Shown here: piece by piece, positions 18,216-27,555 of the stretch
How positions within the stretch are numbered: position 1 is the stretch's first letter
How the letters are laid out: the number at the start of each line of letters is the position of its first letter
DNA from: Roseomonas sp.
GTDB taxonomy: Bacteria; Pseudomonadota; Alphaproteobacteria; Acetobacterales; Acetobacteraceae
Assembly (NCBI GenBank): GCA_031180725.1
Contig: JAPSLO010000003.1
Location: forward strand, 400,548 to 464,547
Direction of reading: 5' to 3'
Length of the DNA: 64,000 nt
Position numbers and translations under genes: made by a program
Notes under the pieces: model-generated
What the model saw: only the letters and a program-made list of their open reading frames with translations
What the model was told of the DNA's origin: nothing
The model's database searches: none

Positions 18216-20150
18216 TCAGTCGCGCAGGTCGGGAGGCGCGGCTTCGGCGGCCAGGCGGCGCACCGCCTCGGCGAGTTCCAGCGTCTCCTGCTCGCGGCCC
18301 GGCAGGCGGCGCAGCACCAACGTGCCCTCCTCCGCCTCCTTCCGGCCGACCACCGCCAGCACGGGGACGCGCTGGTCGATATGGTCCACCACCTTGCGGT
18401 TGATCTTCTCGTTCCGCAGGTCGAGCGTCACGGAGAGCCCCGCCTTCTGAAGCGCCGCCGCCGCCTGCCTGGCGAAGGGAGCGGCATCGTCCACGATGGT
18501 CGCCACCACCACCTGCACCGGCGCCAGCCAGAGCGGGAAGCGGCCTGCATACTGTTCGATCAGGATGCCCAGGAACCGCTCGAAGCTGCCCAGGATGGCG
18601 CGGTGCAACATCACCGGGCGCTTCCGGCTGCCGTCCTCGGCCACGTATTCGGCGCCCAGCCGCTCCGGCAGCACAAAGTCCACCTGAAGCGTGCCGCATT
18701 GCCAGTCGCGGCCAATCGCGTCGCGCAGCACGAATTCCAGCTTCGGGCCGTAGAAGGCGCCCTCCCCCGGATTCAATTCGTATTCCACGCCGGCGATGCG
18801 GCAGGCTTCCTTCAGCGCGCCTTCCGCCCGGTCCCAGATGGCGTCGTCACCGGCGCGCTGGGCCGGCCGATCGCTGAACTTCACGCGGAAGGCGTCGAAG
18901 CCCAGATCCCTGTAGATGCGAGAGAGCAGCGCGACGAAGCGCACCGTCTCGTCGGCGATCTGCTGCTCCTCGCAGAAGATATGCGCATCATCCTGGGTGA
19001 AGGCGCGCACGCGCATGATGCCGTGCAGCGCGCCCGACGGCTCGTAACGGTGGCAGGCGCCGAATTCCGCCATGCGCAGCGGCAATTCGCGGTAGCTGCG
19101 GATGCCCTGGTTGAAGATCAGCACATGGCAGGGGCAGTTCATCGGCTTCAGGGCGAGGTGCTTATGCGCCTCGTCCTTATCCTCCACCGTCGCCATGAAC
19201 ATGTTCTTGCGGTAGTTCTCCCAGTGGCCGGACGCTTCCCACAGGCGCCGGTCCAGCACCTGGGGGGTCTTCACCTCCTGGTAGTCGGCGGCTTCGAGCT
19301 GACGGCGCACATAGCCTTCCACGGTGCGGTACAGCCGCCAGCCCTTCGGATGCCAGAAGACCGATCCGGTCGCCTCCTCCTGCAGGTGGAAGAGGTCCAT
19401 TTCCCGGCCGATCTTGCGGTGGTCGCGCTTCTCCGCCTCTTCCAGCTGATGGAGATAGGCCTCCAGCTCCTTGCGGTCGCGCCAGGCAGTGCCATAGATG
19501 CGGCTGAGCACGGGATTGCGGTGATCGCCACGCCAATAGGCGCCGGCCACCTTCATCAGCTTGAAGGCGTCGCCGACATCGCCGGTGGATCGCATATGCG
19601 GGCCCCGGCAGAGATCCACCCATTCACCCTGCGAGTAGAGGCTGATCTCCTCGCTATCCGGCAGGTCGCGGATCAGCTCCACCTTGAAGCGCTCGCCCTT
19701 CTCCTCGAACAGGCGGATGGCGTCTTCGCGGCCGACCACCTGGCGCTTGAAGGCGGCGTTGCGCGCGATGATCTCGCGCATCTTCGCCTCGATGGCCGGG
19801 AAGTCCTCCGGCGTGAAGGGCTCGTTGCGGGAGAAGTCGTAGTAGAAGCCGTTCTCGATGGGCGGGCCGATGGTCACCTGCGTGCCGGGGAACAGCTCCT
19901 GCACGGCTTCCGCCAGGACATGCGCAGCATCATGCCGGATCAGCTCCAGCGCCTGCGGGTCCTTGCGAGTGATGAAGCGCAGGCTGGCATCCCGGGCGAT
20001 CTCGGAATCGAGGTCGCGCAGCTTGCCATCCACCTCCATGGCGAGGGCAGCCTTGGCCAGGCCGGGGCCGATCGAGGCCGCGACCGTCGTGCCGGTGACG
20101 GGCCCGTCGAAGACGCGCACGGAACCGTCTGGCAGGGTGATCGCGGGCAT
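18216..20150 (-). CDS. thrS: Threonyl-tRNA synthetase
   Basis: ThrS charges tRNA-Thr. The 644-residue chain has the TGS domain ([20 protein letters not shown]), the editing domain with [16 protein letters not shown], the class II catalytic core with motif 2 ([20 protein letters not shown]) and motif 3 ([19 protein letters not shown]), and the C-terminal anticodon-binding domain ([20 protein letters not shown]). The frame is open 23 codons further upstream, but family members begin at MPAITLPDG. It is followed by infC. Confidence 0.97.
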   Translation of the reverse strand: MPAITLPDGSVRVFDGPVTGTTVAASIGPGLAKAALAMEVDGKLRDLDSEIARDASLRFITRKDPQALELIRHDAAHVLAEAVQELFPGTQVTIGPPIENGFYYDFSRNEPFTPEDFPAIEAKMREIIARNAAFKRQVVGREDAIRLFEEKGERFKVELIRDLPDSEEISLYSQGEWVDLCRGPHMRSTGDVGDAFKLMKVAGAYWRGDHRNPVLSRIYGTAWRDRKELEAYLHQLEEAEKRDHRKIGREMDLFHLQEEATGSVFWHPKGWRLYRTVEGYVRRQLEAADYQEVKTPQVLDRRLWEASGHWENYRKNMFMATVEDKDEAHKHLALKPMNCPCHVLIFNQGIRSYRELPLRMAEFGACHRYEPSGALHGIMRVRAFTQDDAHIFCEEQQIADETVRFVALLSRIYRDLGFDAFRVKFSDRPAQRAGDDAIWDRAEGALKEACRIAGVEYELNPGEGAFYGPKLEFVLRDAIGRDWQCGTLQVDFVLPERLGAEYVAEDGSRKRPVMLHRAILGSFERFLGILIEQYAGRFPLWLAPVQVVVATIVDDAAPFARQAAAALQKAGLSVTLDLRNEKINRKVVDHIDQRVPVLAVVGRKEAEEGTLVLRRLPGREQETLELAEAVRRLAAEAAPPDLRD

Positions 20151-20215
20151 CGGGGGCTTCCGGGCTCCTGTTTGGAAAAAGCGGGCGGGGAATTGGCGCC
20201 GGCCGCGCCGCGGCG

Positions 20216-21172
20216 TCAAGTTTGCGGCGCGCGGGGCTGGGTCGCAGCAGCCGGCGCGCCGCGACCAGGCAGGCCGGCGAGCGCCGCCTGCACCGCTTCG
20301 ACCGGCAGCGCGGCCAGCGGGAGGTGCCGCAGCACCTCCGTCGCCTCGCCGCGCGGCGCGCAGAGAGAAGGGTCGCTGTCCTCGCCGAACAGGGCGAGCG
20401 TCGGGCAGCCGGCAGCGGATAGAAGGTGGGTAGGCCCCGTGTCGTTGCCCAGGGCCCAGTCCGCTTGGCGGCCCAGTGATGCAATCTCGGCGAAGCTTGT
20501 CCGGCCGGTCAGGTCCAGCGTCCCCGGCGCGGCCTCGCGGATCGCGGCGGCCAGCGGCGCCTCCGCCGGGCCGCCGATCACCGCCACCGGCAGGCCCGCT
20601 TCCGCGGCGATCCGGGCGAAGCCTTCCACCGGCCAGCGCTTCAGCGGCCGCAGGGGCGAGGCCCCGGGCACCAGCAGCGCGAAGCGTGGCGGCAGGCGGA
20701 AGCGAGAGAGGTCGGCATCAAGCCAGGCCAAGTCCGGCGGCGGCACCTCCGTGATGCCGGCCATGCGGAGCTGGTCCCGTTGCCGGTCCAGCGTATGCAT
20801 CGCATCCCGGTGCGGATTGGCATGTGGATGGGACGCCCCGCGGGCGATTCCGGACCACTCCGCCCGCCCGCCTACGAACCAGCGATAGCGGGAGGACCGG
20901 CTGGAGGTCTGGAGATCGTACACCCGGTCAAAGCGGGCCGCGTGCAGGCGTCGCACCAGGGCCAGCATGGCGCCGGGCCGCGACCAGGAAGGACGGCCAT
21001 CGGCCCAGACCTCGTCGAACCAGGGGCTGCGCCGCGCCAGATCGGCAAAGGGTGGCGTGGTCAGCAGGGTAATGTGCGCCCCGGGATGATGCGCGCGGAT
21101 GGCCGCGAAGGGGCCGAAGGACTGCACGAAATCGCCAAGCGCGCCCAACCTGATCACCAGGATGCGCTTCAC
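20216..21172 (-). CDS. Glycosyltransferase family 9 (ADP-heptose:LPS heptosyltransferase-like)
   Basis: This 318-residue protein starts with GTG as [20 protein letters not shown], the GT9 N-terminus, and ends its second Rossmann domain with the signature [24 protein letters not shown]9 enzymes transfer heptose from ADP-heptose to the lipopolysaccharide inner core at the cytoplasmic face of the inner membrane. The exact acceptor is unknown. The GTG overlaps the stop of the upstream glycosyltransferase by 4 bp (GTGA), so the pair is translationally coupled. Confidence 0.9.
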   Translation of the reverse strand: MKRILVIRLGALGDFVQSFGPFAAIRAHHPGAHITLLTTPPFADLARRSPWFDEVWADGRPSWSRPGAMLALVRRLHAARFDRVYDLQTSSRSSRYRWFVGGRAEWSGIARGASHPHANPHRDAMHTLDRQRDQLRMAGITEVPPPDLAWLDADLSRFRLPPRFALLVPGASPLRPLKRWPVEGFARIAAEAGLPVAVIGGPAEAPLAAAIREAAPGTLDLTGRTSFAEIASLGRQADWALGNDTGPTHLLSAAGCPTLALFGEDSDPSLCAPRGEATEVLRHLPLAALPVEAVQAALAGLPGRGAPAAATQPRAPQT

Positions 21173-22290
21173 GCCAGCAATTCCCGGTAGACGCCGATGG
21201 TCGCGCGCTGCATCGCCTCGGTCGTGTAGTCCCGCAGCACGGCGGCGCGGGCGGCGGCGCCGACGGCCGCGCGTTCCGCCACTGGCAGCGCCAGCACCCG
21301 CGCCAGCGCCGTCGCCAGCGCCACGGCATCGCCAGCCGGCACGCGCCAGCCGGTGACGCCCTCCTCCACCGTCTCCCGTGGGCCACCGAGGTCGGAGGCG
21401 ATCACCGGGCGGGCCATGGCCTGGGCCTCGATGACGGTGCGGCCGAAGGCCTCGGGGTCGGTGCTGGCATGCACCACCACATCGGCGGCCAGCAACGCCA
21501 CATCCAGCGCCCGCACATGCCCGGCCATCACCAGGCGCGAACCCAGCCCCAGCGCATCGGCTTGGCCGCGAAGCTGTTCCGCGAAAGCCTCGCTGCCGCC
21601 GCCGGCCAGCACGCCGATGGCATCCGGCAGGCGGGCCAAGGCCTCCACCAGCACCCCCTGCCCTTTCCAGCGGGTCAGCCGGCCGGGCAGCAGGATCACC
21701 GGCTGGACCGGCGTCGCGCCCCAGGCGGCGCGCTGGGCCTGGACGGCCTCGGGCGGGATACGGGCAGGATCGAAGCGGCGAGGGTCGACACCGCGGGGGA
21801 TCAGCCGGATGCGGTCGGGAGGCGTGCCGTGCCGAGACTCGATCAGCGCCGCGATGAAGCGGCTGATGGCGATCACCCGCTCGCCGCGCGCCATGACGGA
21901 ATTGTAGAGCCGCTTGCCCGGGAAGCCCTCGTTGTAGGCGCCGTGATAGGTGGTGACGAAATGCGCTCCGGTGCGCCGGGCAGCGAGCCAGGCAGACCAG
22001 GCCGGCGCGCGGGACCTGGCATGCAGGATCGCCACCCCCTCCTGCCGCACCAGATGCGCCAGGGCGGCGGCATTGGCCCAGATCCGGCCAGGCGCCTTGG
22101 TATCCAGCGGCAGGGTGATGTGGCGCGCGCCCACCGCGGCCAGTTCCGCCGCCATCGGCCCGCCGGCCGAGGCGACCAGGGAACGGTAGCCTGCGGCGGC
22201 GATCGCCTCCGCGATCTCGATGGTGCCGCGCTCCACCCCGCCCGAGACGAGGGCGGGCAGCACCTGCAGGATGGCGGGCGGAGGGGGCAT
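21169..22290 (-). CDS. Glycosyltransferase family 4 (GT-B fold)
   Basis: The 373-residue protein has a GT-B fold. The N-terminal domain has the acceptor loop VLPALVSGGVERGTIEIA. The C-terminal domain has GRLTRWKGQGVLVEAL (about 203-218) and the EX7E donor-binding motif with Glu 280 and Glu 288 in TDPEAFGRTVIEAQAM. It would use a nucleotide sugar to extend lipopolysaccharide or another surface glycan. It is the first gene of a two-gene unit with the GT9 enzyme and lies divergent from the enolase-superfamily gene. The nearby palindrome at 22365 sits 75 bp upstream and could in principle act on this gene as well. Confidence 0.9.
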   Translation of the reverse strand: MPPPPAILQVLPALVSGGVERGTIEIAEAIAAAGYRSLVASAGGPMAAELAAVGARHITLPLDTKAPGRIWANAAALAHLVRQEGVAILHARSRAPAWSAWLAARRTGAHFVTTYHGAYNEGFPGKRLYNSVMARGERVIAISRFIAALIESRHGTPPDRIRLIPRGVDPRRFDPARIPPEAVQAQRAAWGATPVQPVILLPGRLTRWKGQGVLVEALARLPDAIGVLAGGGSEAFAEQLRGQADALGLGSRLVMAGHVRALDVALLAADVVVHASTDPEAFGRTVIEAQAMARPVIASDLGGPRETVEEGVTGWRVPAGDAVALATALARVLALPVAERAAVGAAARAAVLRDYTTEAMQRATIGVYRELLA

Positions 22291-22364
22291 GGCGGCCCCG
22301 GGTTACCGCCCCGCGCCTGACCCGGCTATCCCCCCTCCGGCACCCCTGCCCCCACGCCACGCCA

Positions 22365-22379
22365 TTCCGGCATACGGAA
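22365..22379. promoter_or_regulatory. IclR-like palindrome upstream of the enolase-superfamily gene
   Basis: TTCCG-GCATA-CGGAA is a perfect 5-5-5 palindrome, 93 bp before the ATG at 22473. The same half-sites and a near-identical centre recur upstream of the Bug receptor gene at 24693. Palindromes of this shape resemble operators of IclR-family regulators. No such regulator is encoded in the window. Confidence 0.55.
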
Positions 22380-22472
22380 CCGGCGCGATCGTCGCCGCCG
22401 GCGCCGGCAGCGCCATGATATCGCCCGGCCTTGTACGCCGTCCCGCCGGGCGGCCGGTCCGGGAGGATGCGG

Positions 22473-23537
22473 ATGAAGATCGTGACCGTGGAGCTGCGCC
22501 CCTGCACTCAGCGCCAGGCAGATGCGGGATGGACCTTCGCCCGCGCCACCGTGCCGGAACTGCAGGGCTGGGTGATCGCCCTGACCGATGAGGACGGGAT
22601 TACCGGCCTGGGCTACGCCCACGCCATCCCCGCCATCACCACGCATGGCGCGGGGGCCGAGGCGGCGCTGCACTTCTTCCGCCCCATGCTGCTGGGGCGC
22701 GACCCCGCCGACCTTGCCGGCATCATGGACCATGTCGAAGCCGTGCTGGCGGGCAACCGATCGGTGAAGGCCGCCATCGACATGGCGCTGCACGACCTGC
22801 TGGCGCGCCGGGTCGGCCTGCCGCTCTGCATGCTGATGGGTGGCCGCTTCCGTGACCGCATCCCGCAATCGCGCATCCTCTCCATCAAGGCGCCTGCCCA
22901 GATGGCCGAGGCCGCCGCGGCGCTGGCGGCCAAGGGCTACCACAGCCTGAAGCTGAAGCTCTCCGGCGACGCAGTGCTGGATGCGCGGCGCCTGGCTGAG
23001 GTGCGCGCAGCCGTGGGCAGCGAGGTCACGCTGACCGTGGATCCCAACCAGTCCTACAGCGCGAAGGGCTTCCTGGCCGCCTGGAAGGGCATGGAGCCCC
23101 ATGGCGTCGCGCTGGTGGAACAGCCGGTGCCGGCGGCGGACTGGAAGGGCCTCGCCCTGATCACCCAGACCTTGCCCGTGCCGATCGAGGCTGACGAGTC
23201 GGTGGAGACCATCGCCGATGTGCTGCGCGTGGTGGAAGGGCGCGTGGCCGATGTGGTGAACCTGAAGATCACCAAGCTGGGCGGTGTGCGCAATTTCGTC
23301 ACCGCGGCGCGCATCCTCGAAGCCGGCCAGATCGCGGCGCGGGTCGGTGCCGCCTTTGGTCCCGCACTGCTGCAGGCCGCTGCCGCCCATGCCGCGGCCA
23401 CGCTGCGGCACCTGCCCTTTGCCTGCGAGCTGTCGGAACACGACCACATCCTGGACGACCCCTTCACGCCGCTGCCCATCGAAGATGGCATCATCGCGGT
23501 GCCGCAGGGGCCCGGCTGCGGCGTGACCTACGCCTGA
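22473..23537 (+). CDS. Mandelate racemase / muconate lactonizing enzyme family protein
   Basis: This 354-residue protein is a member of the enolase superfamily, muconate-cycloisomerase subgroup. The catalytic Lys-x-Lys lies in LKLKLSG (K160, K162). Metal ligands are D190 (TVDPNQ), E216 (LVEQPVP) and D241 (IEADES), and the opposite-face Lys is in VNLKITKLGG. It would abstract the alpha proton of a carboxylate substrate for epimerisation, cycloisomerisation or dehydration. The substrate is unknown. The second of two nearby ATGs is chosen because GGGAGG ends 6 nt before it, whereas it abuts the first. It converges with a Bug receptor gene and shares its upstream palindrome, which suggests uptake and use of the same carboxylate. 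Confidence 0.88.
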   Translation: MKIVTVELRPCTQRQADAGWTFARATVPELQGWVIALTDEDGITGLGYAHAIPAITTHGAGAEAALHFFRPMLLGRDPADLAGIMDHVEAVLAGNRSVKAAIDMALHDLLARRVGLPLCMLMGGRFRDRIPQSRILSIKAPAQMAEAAAALAAKGYHSLKLKLSGDAVLDARRLAEVRAAVGSEVTLTVDPNQSYSAKGFLAAWKGMEPHGVALVEQPVPAADWKGLALITQTLPVPIEADESVETIADVLRVVEGRVADVVNLKITKLGGVRNFVTAARILEAGQIAARVGAAFGPALLQAAAAHAAATLRHLPFACELSEHDHILDDPFTPLPIEDGIIAVPQGPGCGVTYA

Positions 23538-23544
23538 TGGCGTG

Positions 23545-23647
23545 CCTCAGGCCGGCGCTGCTTCCGGCGGCTTGGCTCGTCGTGCCGAAGGCCGCCTTTG
23601 GCGTGAAGCACATGCGGCGGGCCGCTGGTCGGTGCTGGCGGGGCGCC
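23545..23647 (+). repeat. Dispersed intergenic repeat, copy 1
   Basis: This ~100-bp element begins 7 bp after the stop of the enolase-superfamily gene. It shares CCTCA.., CCGGCGC.GC.TCCGGCGGC, TTGGCT, a central GGGCCG block, a GGTGCT block and a final GGGGCGCC with the stretch after trpC at 49526. The core is rich in inverted repeats and could form a transcript-end hairpin. It fills the gap between two convergent genes. Confidence 0.5.
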
Positions 23648-23658
23648 CGGATCGCCCG

Positions 23659-24615
23659 TCAGCGCAGGCCCAGCTCGCGCACCAGCCGCTCGCTCATCCG
23701 GTCCTCCTCGGCCAGCGCCGCCGCCAGTTCGGCGCGGTCCTGCAGCAGGACATCGTTGTAGGCGCGGCGCATCGCCTCGGCATAGCTGGGCGCCGCGGCA
23801 GCGCGCAGGAAGACCTGCTGCAAGCGGTCGAGGATCGGCTCCGGCGTACCCTTCGGCGCGAAGAAGGCGAAGCGCGTCACCAGGTCCACATCCAGCCCTT
23901 TCTCCTTCAGCGTCGTCAGATCCGGCAGCGCCGCAATGCGCCGCGCGCCGGTCTGCGCCAACGGCAGGATGCCGTGTGATTCGACGGTGGGCATCACGAT
24001 GCCCGGCGCGCCCACCACCAGGTCGATGTCGCCGGCCAGCAGCGCCGTCATGGCCGGCGCGATGCCGGCATAGGGCACGTGCAGCAGCTTCACCCCGGCG
24101 GCGCGCGCCATCACCTCCCCCGCCAGATGCGGCGAACTGCCGATGCCGGGAGAGCCGAAGGTTAGCCCCTCCGGCTTGGCGCGCGCCTGCGCCACCATCT
24201 CCTCCACGGTGCGGAAAGGGGCATTGCGGCGGGCGGCGACCATCAGCGGGATGGCGACCACGGTGCAGACCGGGGCGAAATCCTGCACGGTGAAGGGCAG
24301 GTTCTGCATGCGCGGCACCACCGTCAGCGCCGCCGTGCCAGCGAAAAGCAGCGTATAGCCATCGGGCGCGCTGGTGCGCACGCGGTTGGCGCCGATGCCG
24401 CCCCCGCCGCCCACCACGGAATCGATCAGCACGGGCTGACCCAGCGCCTGCGCGAAATCCTGCTGCAGGACGCGGATGTACTGGTCGGTGCCACCCGCGG
24501 CGTAGGGCACGATCACGCGGATGGGGCGGGTCGGATAATCCTGCGCGCGGGCGATGGTGGCCGCGGCGGTTGCGAAGGCTCCGGCCAGCAGCAGGGGGCG
24601 TCGTGCAATGGGCAT
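23659..24615 (-). CDS. Bug-family tripartite tricarboxylate transporter substrate-binding protein
   Basis: The 318-residue protein is a periplasmic receptor of the Bug (Bordetella uptake gene) family, which feeds carboxylates to TctA/TctB permeases. A signal peptide with RR near the N-terminus (MPIARRPLLLAGAFATAAAT) ends about IARAQ. The mature protein begins DYPTRPIRVIVPYAAGGTDQ and carries the family's IGANRV...PDGYTLLF and VPYAGIAPAMTALLAGDIDL motifs. In-frame sequence further upstream is not part of a signal peptide. No permease is adjacent. The upstream palindrome matches that of the convergent enolase-superfamily gene. Confidence 0.92.
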   Translation of the reverse strand: MPIARRPLLLAGAFATAAATIARAQDYPTRPIRVIVPYAAGGTDQYIRVLQQDFAQALGQPVLIDSVVGGGGGIGANRVRTSAPDGYTLLFAGTAALTVVPRMQNLPFTVQDFAPVCTVVAIPLMVAARRNAPFRTVEEMVAQARAKPEGLTFGSPGIGSSPHLAGEVMARAAGVKLLHVPYAGIAPAMTALLAGDIDLVVGAPGIVMPTVESHGILPLAQTGARRIAALPDLTTLKEKGLDVDLVTRFAFFAPKGTPEPILDRLQQVFLRAAAAPSYAEAMRRAYNDVLLQDRAELAAALAEEDRMSERLVRELGLR

Positions 24616-24692
24616 CCTCTTGGCCTCGGACGTTTCCTCAGTCCTGGCATCCTGCCCAAACCGAGGCCGTGCCGGCGCCGATTCCGCACGCA

Positions 24693-24707
24693 TTCCGGAA
24701 TACGGAA
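24693..24707. promoter_or_regulatory. IclR-like palindrome upstream of the Bug receptor gene
   Basis: TTCCG-GAATA-CGGAA is a perfect 5-bp inverted repeat with a 5-nt centre, 78 bp upstream of the receptor's ATG. The flanking bases (CA before, C after) also match the site at 22365. An extra TTCCG half-site lies 10 bp away at 24683. Confidence 0.55.
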
Positions 24708-24736
24708 CCACCGTCCGGGGCGGGGGGCCTCGCCCC

Positions 24737-25639
24737 TTAGCGCCGCCTGGCGCGCACGCGTTCGCGATGGGCCGTGTAGATCCCGCTGGCCGCGATCACT
24801 GCCGCCCCCACCAGAGTCCAGAGGTCCGGCACCCCGCCGAAGAACACCGCCCCGAGCAGGCCGGAGGTGATGAGCTGGCAATAGGTGAAGGGCGCGAGCA
24901 CCGAAGCCGGCGTCGCGCGATAAGCCAGCACCACCAGGAACTGCGCCGTGGTGGCGACCAGCCCCATCAGTAAGCCAAGCCCCACCTGCGCGGGGCTAGG
25001 CCACTGGAAGCTGAAGGGCAGTACTAGGTTCAGCGCCGCGAAGCCGGTCACGGCCGTCCAGAACAGCGTCGTCTCGGGCGGGTCCGCCGCGCCCATGCGA
25101 CGCGTGATGATCAATGCCGCCGCCCAGCACGAGCAGGAGAGCAGCGGGAAGATCGCAGCCCAGGTGAAGGCGTCCGTCCCCGGGCGGACGATGATGAGCA
25201 TTCCGAGGATGCCCACTCCAATCGCCGTCCAGCGCCGCCAGCCCACCTGTTCGCCAAGCACCAGCACCGAAAGCAGGGTGACGATGGCCGGCGAGACGAA
25301 GTTGATGGCGGTCGCTTCCGCCAGCGGCAGGTGCTGCAACCCGGTGATGAACAGCACGCCGGAGCCGACGATCGCCAGCCCCCGCAACACCTGCAATCGC
25401 GGCGCCCGCGGCCGAAGCCGCGCCAGCCCGCCGCGCCGCAGGAAAGGGATGGCGGCCAGGGCGACGAAGGCCAGGTAGCGCAGCCAGGCGACCTCCACCG
25501 CCGCAAGCCCCTGCCCCAGATACTTGGCCAGCGCATCGGATACGGAAAACAGCGCGAGCGAGCCGAGCATCAGGGGAATCCCGCGCATCGGCTCGTCGCG
25601 CAGCGTCGTTGTCTGGCCGGCCATGCCGGCAGGAAGCAT
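24737..25639 (-). CDS. DMT-superfamily (EamA) transporter
   Basis: The 300-residue protein has about ten hydrophobic segments in two EamA repeats, e.g. PLMLGSLALFSVSDALAKYL in the first and WAAIFPLLSCSCWAAALIIT in the second, and the conserved LQHLPLAEATAINFVSPAIV stretch. EamA proteins export or take up small metabolites such as amino acids; the substrate is not predictable. Three Met starts are possible (MLPAG, MAGQT, MRGIP). The last begins directly at the first membrane helix and could be the true start. It lies upstream of the Bug gene with 29 bp between its stop and the palindrome. Confidence 0.87.
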   Translation of the reverse strand: MLPAGMAGQTTTLRDEPMRGIPLMLGSLALFSVSDALAKYLGQGLAAVEVAWLRYLAFVALAAIPFLRRGGLARLRPRAPRLQVLRGLAIVGSGVLFITGLQHLPLAEATAINFVSPAIVTLLSVLVLGEQVGWRRWTAIGVGILGMLIIVRPGTDAFTWAAIFPLLSCSCWAAALIITRRMGAADPPETTLFWTAVTGFAALNLVLPFSFQWPSPAQVGLGLLMGLVATTAQFLVVLAYRATPASVLAPFTYCQLITSGLLGAVFFGGVPDLWTLVGAAVIAASGIYTAHRERVRARRR

Positions 25640-25678
25640 GGGCCGGGGGCGGTGGTCCAGCCGGATAGCGGTGCGCCC

Positions 25679-26299
25679 TCAATGCGGCGGCCCCTCCGGC
25701 GTGCGGGGGTGCCAGGTGGGCGGGGCGGAGGCACGCGATTCGGCGCCATTCATGGCCAGCAGCCCGCTCGCCAGGCGCAGGAGCGCGCGGGCAGCGTGCC
25801 GGCGGATGGCGGCGGCGCCTTCCTGCCCCTCGGGCAAGGTGCAGCCGGCGAGTGTGATGGCGCTGCCCAGGATGCGGGCTTCCATCGCATGGATCACGGT
25901 GGGTGCATCGGCGTCGCGGCCGAACTCGGCGTCCAGCGCCTCTCCGGCCCGGTCCACCTCCCGCTCCACGCGCTCATCCTCCGCCTGGACCGCTAGGATT
26001 TCGGCCGGCGGGTCCGGCTCCTCCCCCGCGACCACTTGCAGCAGGCCCAATGCGGCAAGCAGCGACTGGAAAGCACCATCCTCCGGCCCGCGCGCGGCGA
26101 ATGTGCCGAAGGCAACGGACAGCGCGGCTTCCCCAAGCAACTCGCAGCGTGGCTCTGGGAGCGTCTCGGGGGCTGCGGGTTCCAGACCAGGCGGCGTGGC
26201 GGCCTCGGCGGCGCAGGTCGGGGGCAGCCCCTCGCCGGCACAGGCGCGGCTGAGGATGGCAAGGGCTTCGAGCAGCTTGCGGTCCGTGATCTCGGCCAT
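25679..26299 (-). CDS. Hypothetical protein, 206 residues
   Basis: I do not recognise this protein. It begins MAEITDRKLLEALAILSRAC, is acidic and Ala/Pro-rich, and is mainly predicted helix with no signal peptide or membrane segment. A Pro-rich linker at residues ~30-50 separates a short N-terminal helix from a larger helical body. Competing frames on both strands are Arg/Pro-rich and unlikely. It lies 39 bp upstream of the DMT transporter on the same strand and could share its transcript. It diverges from the AI-2E-family permease gene. Confidence 0.55.
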   Translation of the reverse strand: MAEITDRKLLEALAILSRACAGEGLPPTCAAEAATPPGLEPAAPETLPEPRCELLGEAALSVAFGTFAARGPEDGAFQSLLAALGLLQVVAGEEPDPPAEILAVQAEDERVEREVDRAGEALDAEFGRDADAPTVIHAMEARILGSAITLAGCTLPEGQEGAAAIRRHAARALLRLASGLLAMNGAESRASAPPTWHPRTPEGPPH

Positions 26300-26428
26300 G
26301 GCGCGGCTCCGGTTGTGTGCGGAGGAGACGCGCGGGCGGGAGACATGTTCCAGTCATGCCGCACGGGCCGTTGAACGCTCGCGCCAGCGGCACGTTGGGG
26401 GGGCGTCACGGAAAGGGGACGCCAGCGC

Positions 26429-27499
26429 ATGGGCAAACCGACCGCACCGCGGAACGCAGCAGGAGATGACCGCTGGTGGGGCGAGATCGCCTTTCTTCGG
26501 CGGGTGCTGATCGTGGCCGGTGTGGCGGCGCTGGCGCTGCTGATCTGGACGGCACGGGATGCCCTGCTGCTGGCCTTCGCTGCGGTGCTGGTGGCGGTGA
26601 TGTTGCGGGCAGTGGCGGACTGGCTGCAGCACCATCTGCGCTTACCGGCGCGCTGGGGCGTGACGGCGGCCTGCCTGGTGATCGCCCTGCCGCTGCTGGC
26701 GGTCTTCGTCCTGGTGGGCAGCGAGGTGCGGTCGCAATCCGCGGAGCTGATGACCAGCTTGCCGCAGTCGCTGGAGGCGCTGTTGGGCCGGCTGGGGCTG
26801 GACGGGGTGCTGAGCAGTCGGTCCGCGGCCGATGCTTCCACCGTGGGTCGAGTGGCCCGGGAAGCCGCCGGCTTTGCAATGCAGGCGCTGGATGCGCTGG
26901 GCGCGCTGGCGGTGGCGGTGGTGGCCGGGGTCTTCATCGCCGGCGACCCAGCGCTCTACCGGCGCGGCGTGGTGTGGATGGTGCCGCGCAGCCAGCAGAG
27001 GCGCGTCGAGGAAGCCCTGGGCGCCAGTGGAAGGGCCCTCCGCGTCTGGCTGCGGGCGCAGCTGATGGCGATGCTGGCGGTAGGCGTGCTGACAGGGCTG
27101 GGTGCCTGGGCCATCGGCCTGCCGGCGCCGCTGGCGCTCGGGCTGTTCTCCGGTCTGGTGGATATCGTGCCGCTCATCGGCCCCTTCATCGGCGCCATCC
27201 CCGGCCTGCTACTGGCGATGAACCAGGGGTGGGAGACGGTTGCCTGGACGGCGGCCATGTATCTGCTGGTGCAGCAGATCGAGGGGAATCTGCTGACCCC
27301 GCTGCTGGGTGAGCGGATGCTGGCCATCCCCCCTGCCCTGCTGCTGTTCAGCGTGATGGCGGCGGGCGCCGTATTGGGCGTGGGGGGCGTGCTGCTGGCC
27401 GCGCCGTTGACCGTGGTCACCATGGTGCTGGTCGGCCAGCTCTATGTGCGGGAAACGCTGGGCCGGCCGGTGGAGGTGCCGGGCGAGCACGAAGGCTGA
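26429..27499 (+). CDS. AI-2E family (PerM/YdiK-type) membrane protein
   Basis: This 356-residue polytopic protein has the AI-2E family layout: two or three N-terminal helices (FLRRVLIVAGVAALALLIW), a central amphipathic region with RSQSAELMTSLPQSLEALLG, and a C-terminal helix cluster with LFSGLVDIVPLIGPFIGAIPG and QQIEGNLLTPLLGERM. Members act as permeases or sodium/proton antiporters; the autoinducer role is proven for few. An AAGGGG lies ~10 nt before the ATG. It is 56 bp before the molybdoenzyme gene on the same strand. Confidence 0.9.
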   Translation: MGKPTAPRNAAGDDRWWGEIAFLRRVLIVAGVAALALLIWTARDALLLAFAAVLVAVMLRAVADWLQHHLRLPARWGVTAACLVIALPLLAVFVLVGSEVRSQSAELMTSLPQSLEALLGRLGLDGVLSSRSAADASTVGRVAREAAGFAMQALDALGALAVAVVAGVFIAGDPALYRRGVVWMVPRSQQRRVEEALGASGRALRVWLRAQLMAMLAVGVLTGLGAWAIGLPAPLALGLFSGLVDIVPLIGPFIGAIPGLLLAMNQGWETVAWTAAMYLLVQQIEGNLLTPLLGERMLAIPPALLLFSVMAAGAVLGVGGVLLAAPLTVVTMVLVGQLYVRETLGRPVEVPGEHEG

Positions 27500-27555
27500 G
27501 CGGACTTGCCCGCCCCGGCGCGGCGCCGCAAGGTCACGCGCTGGCAGGAGGATGA

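Noticed and set aside
25993-26937. A 314-codon minus-strand frame covering the start of the AI-2E-family gene
   Set aside because: It is Ser/Thr/Arg-rich and overlaps both the hypothetical protein and the permease in other frames; the permease is clearly real.
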